Below are positions 63,601 to 64,000 of a stretch of 64,000 nt of DNA, piece after piece. The position numbers were made by a program, and so were the translations under genes. The stretch lies in NCBI GenBank assembly GCA_035651955.1, contig DASRES010000035.1, positions 1 through 64,000 on the forward strand. The letters run 5' to 3'. The notes under the pieces are model-generated. The model made no database searches and was not told where the DNA came from. It was given only the letters and a program-made list of their open reading frames with translations. The DNA comes from Acidimicrobiia bacterium (GTDB lineage: Bacteria > Actinomycetota > Acidimicrobiia > IMCC26256 > JAMXLJ01). Each line of letters starts with the position of its first letter. Position 1 is the first letter of the stretch.

Positions 63601-64000
63601 ACGACCTGATCATCTGGCGCGACGAGGACCGCCGCGACGAGCGTGTCCGGTTCTCGTTCCCACGACAGCGCAAGGACCGCCATCTGTGCATCGCCGACTT
63701 CTTCCGCTCGGTCGAGTCGGGTGAGCGCGACTACGTCGCGTTCCAGGTCGTCACCCAGGGAGCGCGCGCGACCGAGCGCGAGCGCGAGCTGTTCGCGGCG
63801 AACCGCTACCAGGAGTACCTGCTGCTCCACGGGCTGTCGGTCGAGATGACCGAGGCGCTCGCCGAGCTGTGGCACCGCCGCGTGCGCGAGGAATGGGGAT
63901 TCGCCGACGAGGACGGCCCGACGCTCGCGGGTCTGTTCCGCCAGCAGTACCGCGGCTCGCGCTACTCGTGGGGCTACCCTGCGTGTCCGGACCTGGAGGA
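60657..64000 (+). CDS. metH: Cobalamin-dependent methionine synthase (3' end outside window)
   Basis: At least 1114 codons, open to the end of the window. The homocysteine domain has VLDGAFGTYVQGK and the zinc cysteines in GMNCATGP and GGCCGTTPEH (about 225-290). The pterin domain follows (VGERTNANGSKKF, about 340). The B12 cap and Rossmann domain have DVHDIGKNLV, the DxHxxG lower-ligand motif (about 730), and SGLLVKST. The activation domain reaches RGSRYSWGYPACPDLE, the SAM-binding end of the family, so only the last few dozen residues are missing. It methylates homocysteine using methyltetrahydrofolate. ATG at 60657, probably leaderless. Confidence 0.95.
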   Translation, partial: MSDFLAALDERVLVLDGAFGTYVQGKDLGPDDFGGASLEGCNEHLVLTRPDVIRDMHGEFLRVGCDAVETATFGAFPLVLAEYGIADETRAINEAAARIAKEVASEFATPERPRWVVGSIGPGTKLPSLGAIRFVELRDGYQAQVEALLAGGVDVLLVETVYDLLQAKAAIVACRRGMASAGREVPLMVQVTMETTGRMLVGSEIGAALTALEAMRPDVIGMNCATGPAEMTEHLRYLSQHARTYLSCLPNAGLPSVVEGRTHYDLTPEQLAEAHDRFTREFGVNVVGGCCGTTPEHLRQVVERIGTRAPAPRDPEFEPGCSSIYSHVPFQQDLAYLAVGERTNANGSKKFREAMLASDWDTCVQMAREQVKEGAHVLDVCVDYVGRDGTTDMDEIASRFATQAPLPLVFDSTEAPVMETGLQHSGGKAILNSANLEDGEGEGSRLDRVFTLAREYGAAVICLAIDETGQARDADWKLRVCRRIYDLAVDRYGMEPTDLIFDMLTFPLGSGQEDLRRDGIETIEAIRRVKEELPGASTILGVSNVSFGLKPAIRHVLNSVFLHECMEAGLDAAIVHAARIMPMHRIDEKAREAALDLVYDRRRDDYDPLTELMSLFEGVDASAVEKEDRSGWPVEERLKHRIIDGDRDGLEADLDEQLQTRAALSIINDVLLEGMKVVGELFATGEMQLPFVLQSAETMKASVAYLEPHMEKADAGGKGRVVLGTVKGDVHDIGKNLVDIILTNNGYEVHNIGIKVPLQEFVEKAVEVEADAIGMSGLLVKSTLIMRENLEELNAQGLERIPVMLGGAALTRTYVERDLREVYKGRLFYGKDAFEGLRTMDALMEGKRTGELDPEFGRAPGGRNLPPRKSQREAAEAAAGVAVEVPARSDVATDVKVFDPPFLGTRVAKGISLDEIASFLNETALFRNQWQFRPDKKIKETDDEFRARLRPVLREELAKALAENLLVPAVVWGYFPANSDGDDLIIWRDEDRRDERVRFSFPRQRKDRHLCIADFFRSVESGERDYVAFQVVTQGARATERERELFAANRYQEYLLLHGLSVEMTEALAELWHRRVREEWGFADEDGPTLAGLFRQQYRGSRYSWGYPACPDLE

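Overview
The window is very GC-rich DNA from an actinobacterium. The signs are a mycothiol-dependent maleylpyruvate-isomerase-type protein, a PASTA-domain Ser/Thr kinase, an actinobacterial-style Tad pilus operon, many GTG starts, many likely leaderless promoters, and an order of ilvC-ilvN-ilvB, gatBAC, ligA, a MetE-like gene, mnmA and iscS that I recall (not checked) as resembling mycobacteria. I lean towards Acidimicrobiia, but the sequence alone does not prove it. No rRNA, tRNA, CRISPR array, prophage or insertion sequence was seen.

Left part (1-25 kb). It opens with the C-terminal two thirds of the helicase Lhr, a membrane PAS-GAF-GGDEF-EAL c-di-GMP enzyme, and a Nei-type DNA glycosylase that overlaps a convergent ion transporter by 181 bp. 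The minus strand then carries ilvB-ilvN-(hypothetical)-ilvC and a PrmC-like methyltransferase. ilvB is preceded by a complete attenuator: promoter, 16-residue Leu/Val/Ile leader peptide, hairpins and a U-tract terminator. Upstream lie an Ag85-like esterase, an MprF-like lipid transferase, an OmpR-type two-component pair, an Fpg glycosylase with an altered zinc finger, and ilvD, which is preceded by a coupled small ORF.

Middle part (21-43 kb). An AbiEi/DUF559 fusion and gatB are followed by an inverted alpha/beta hydrolase that separates gatB from gatA-gatC-ferredoxin. Next come an SCP2 protein, a small minus-strand ORF with its own promoter, an SDR behind a palindromic operator, a PknB-like kinase with a repeat-built coupled uORF, and a ligA-MaoC-MaoC-alcohol dehydrogenase operon. 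A MetE-like protein, a membrane protein, an iscS-mnmA-CaCA exchanger operon and an acyl-CoA mutase large subunit follow.

Right part (43-64 kb). A second, soluble-sensor GGDEF-EAL protein with a CHASE-like domain converges on a nine-gene Tad/Flp pilus operon with nearly every start and stop codon overlapping. A small excisionase/BldC-like HTH protein is divergent to it. Then come a LysM protein, two conserved hypotheticals, a DUF4239 membrane protein, a sirtuin, a rhodanese-ThiF fusion, leucyl aminopeptidase, a PduO-type cobalamin adenosyltransferase, and divergent cobalamin-dependent metH, which runs off the right end.

Genes working together: branched-chain amino acid synthesis (ilvBNC, ilvD), tRNA quality and modification (gatCAB, mnmA with iscS), base excision repair (Nei, Fpg, LigA, Lhr), B12 use (metH, PduO, mutase), and c-di-GMP with surface pili.
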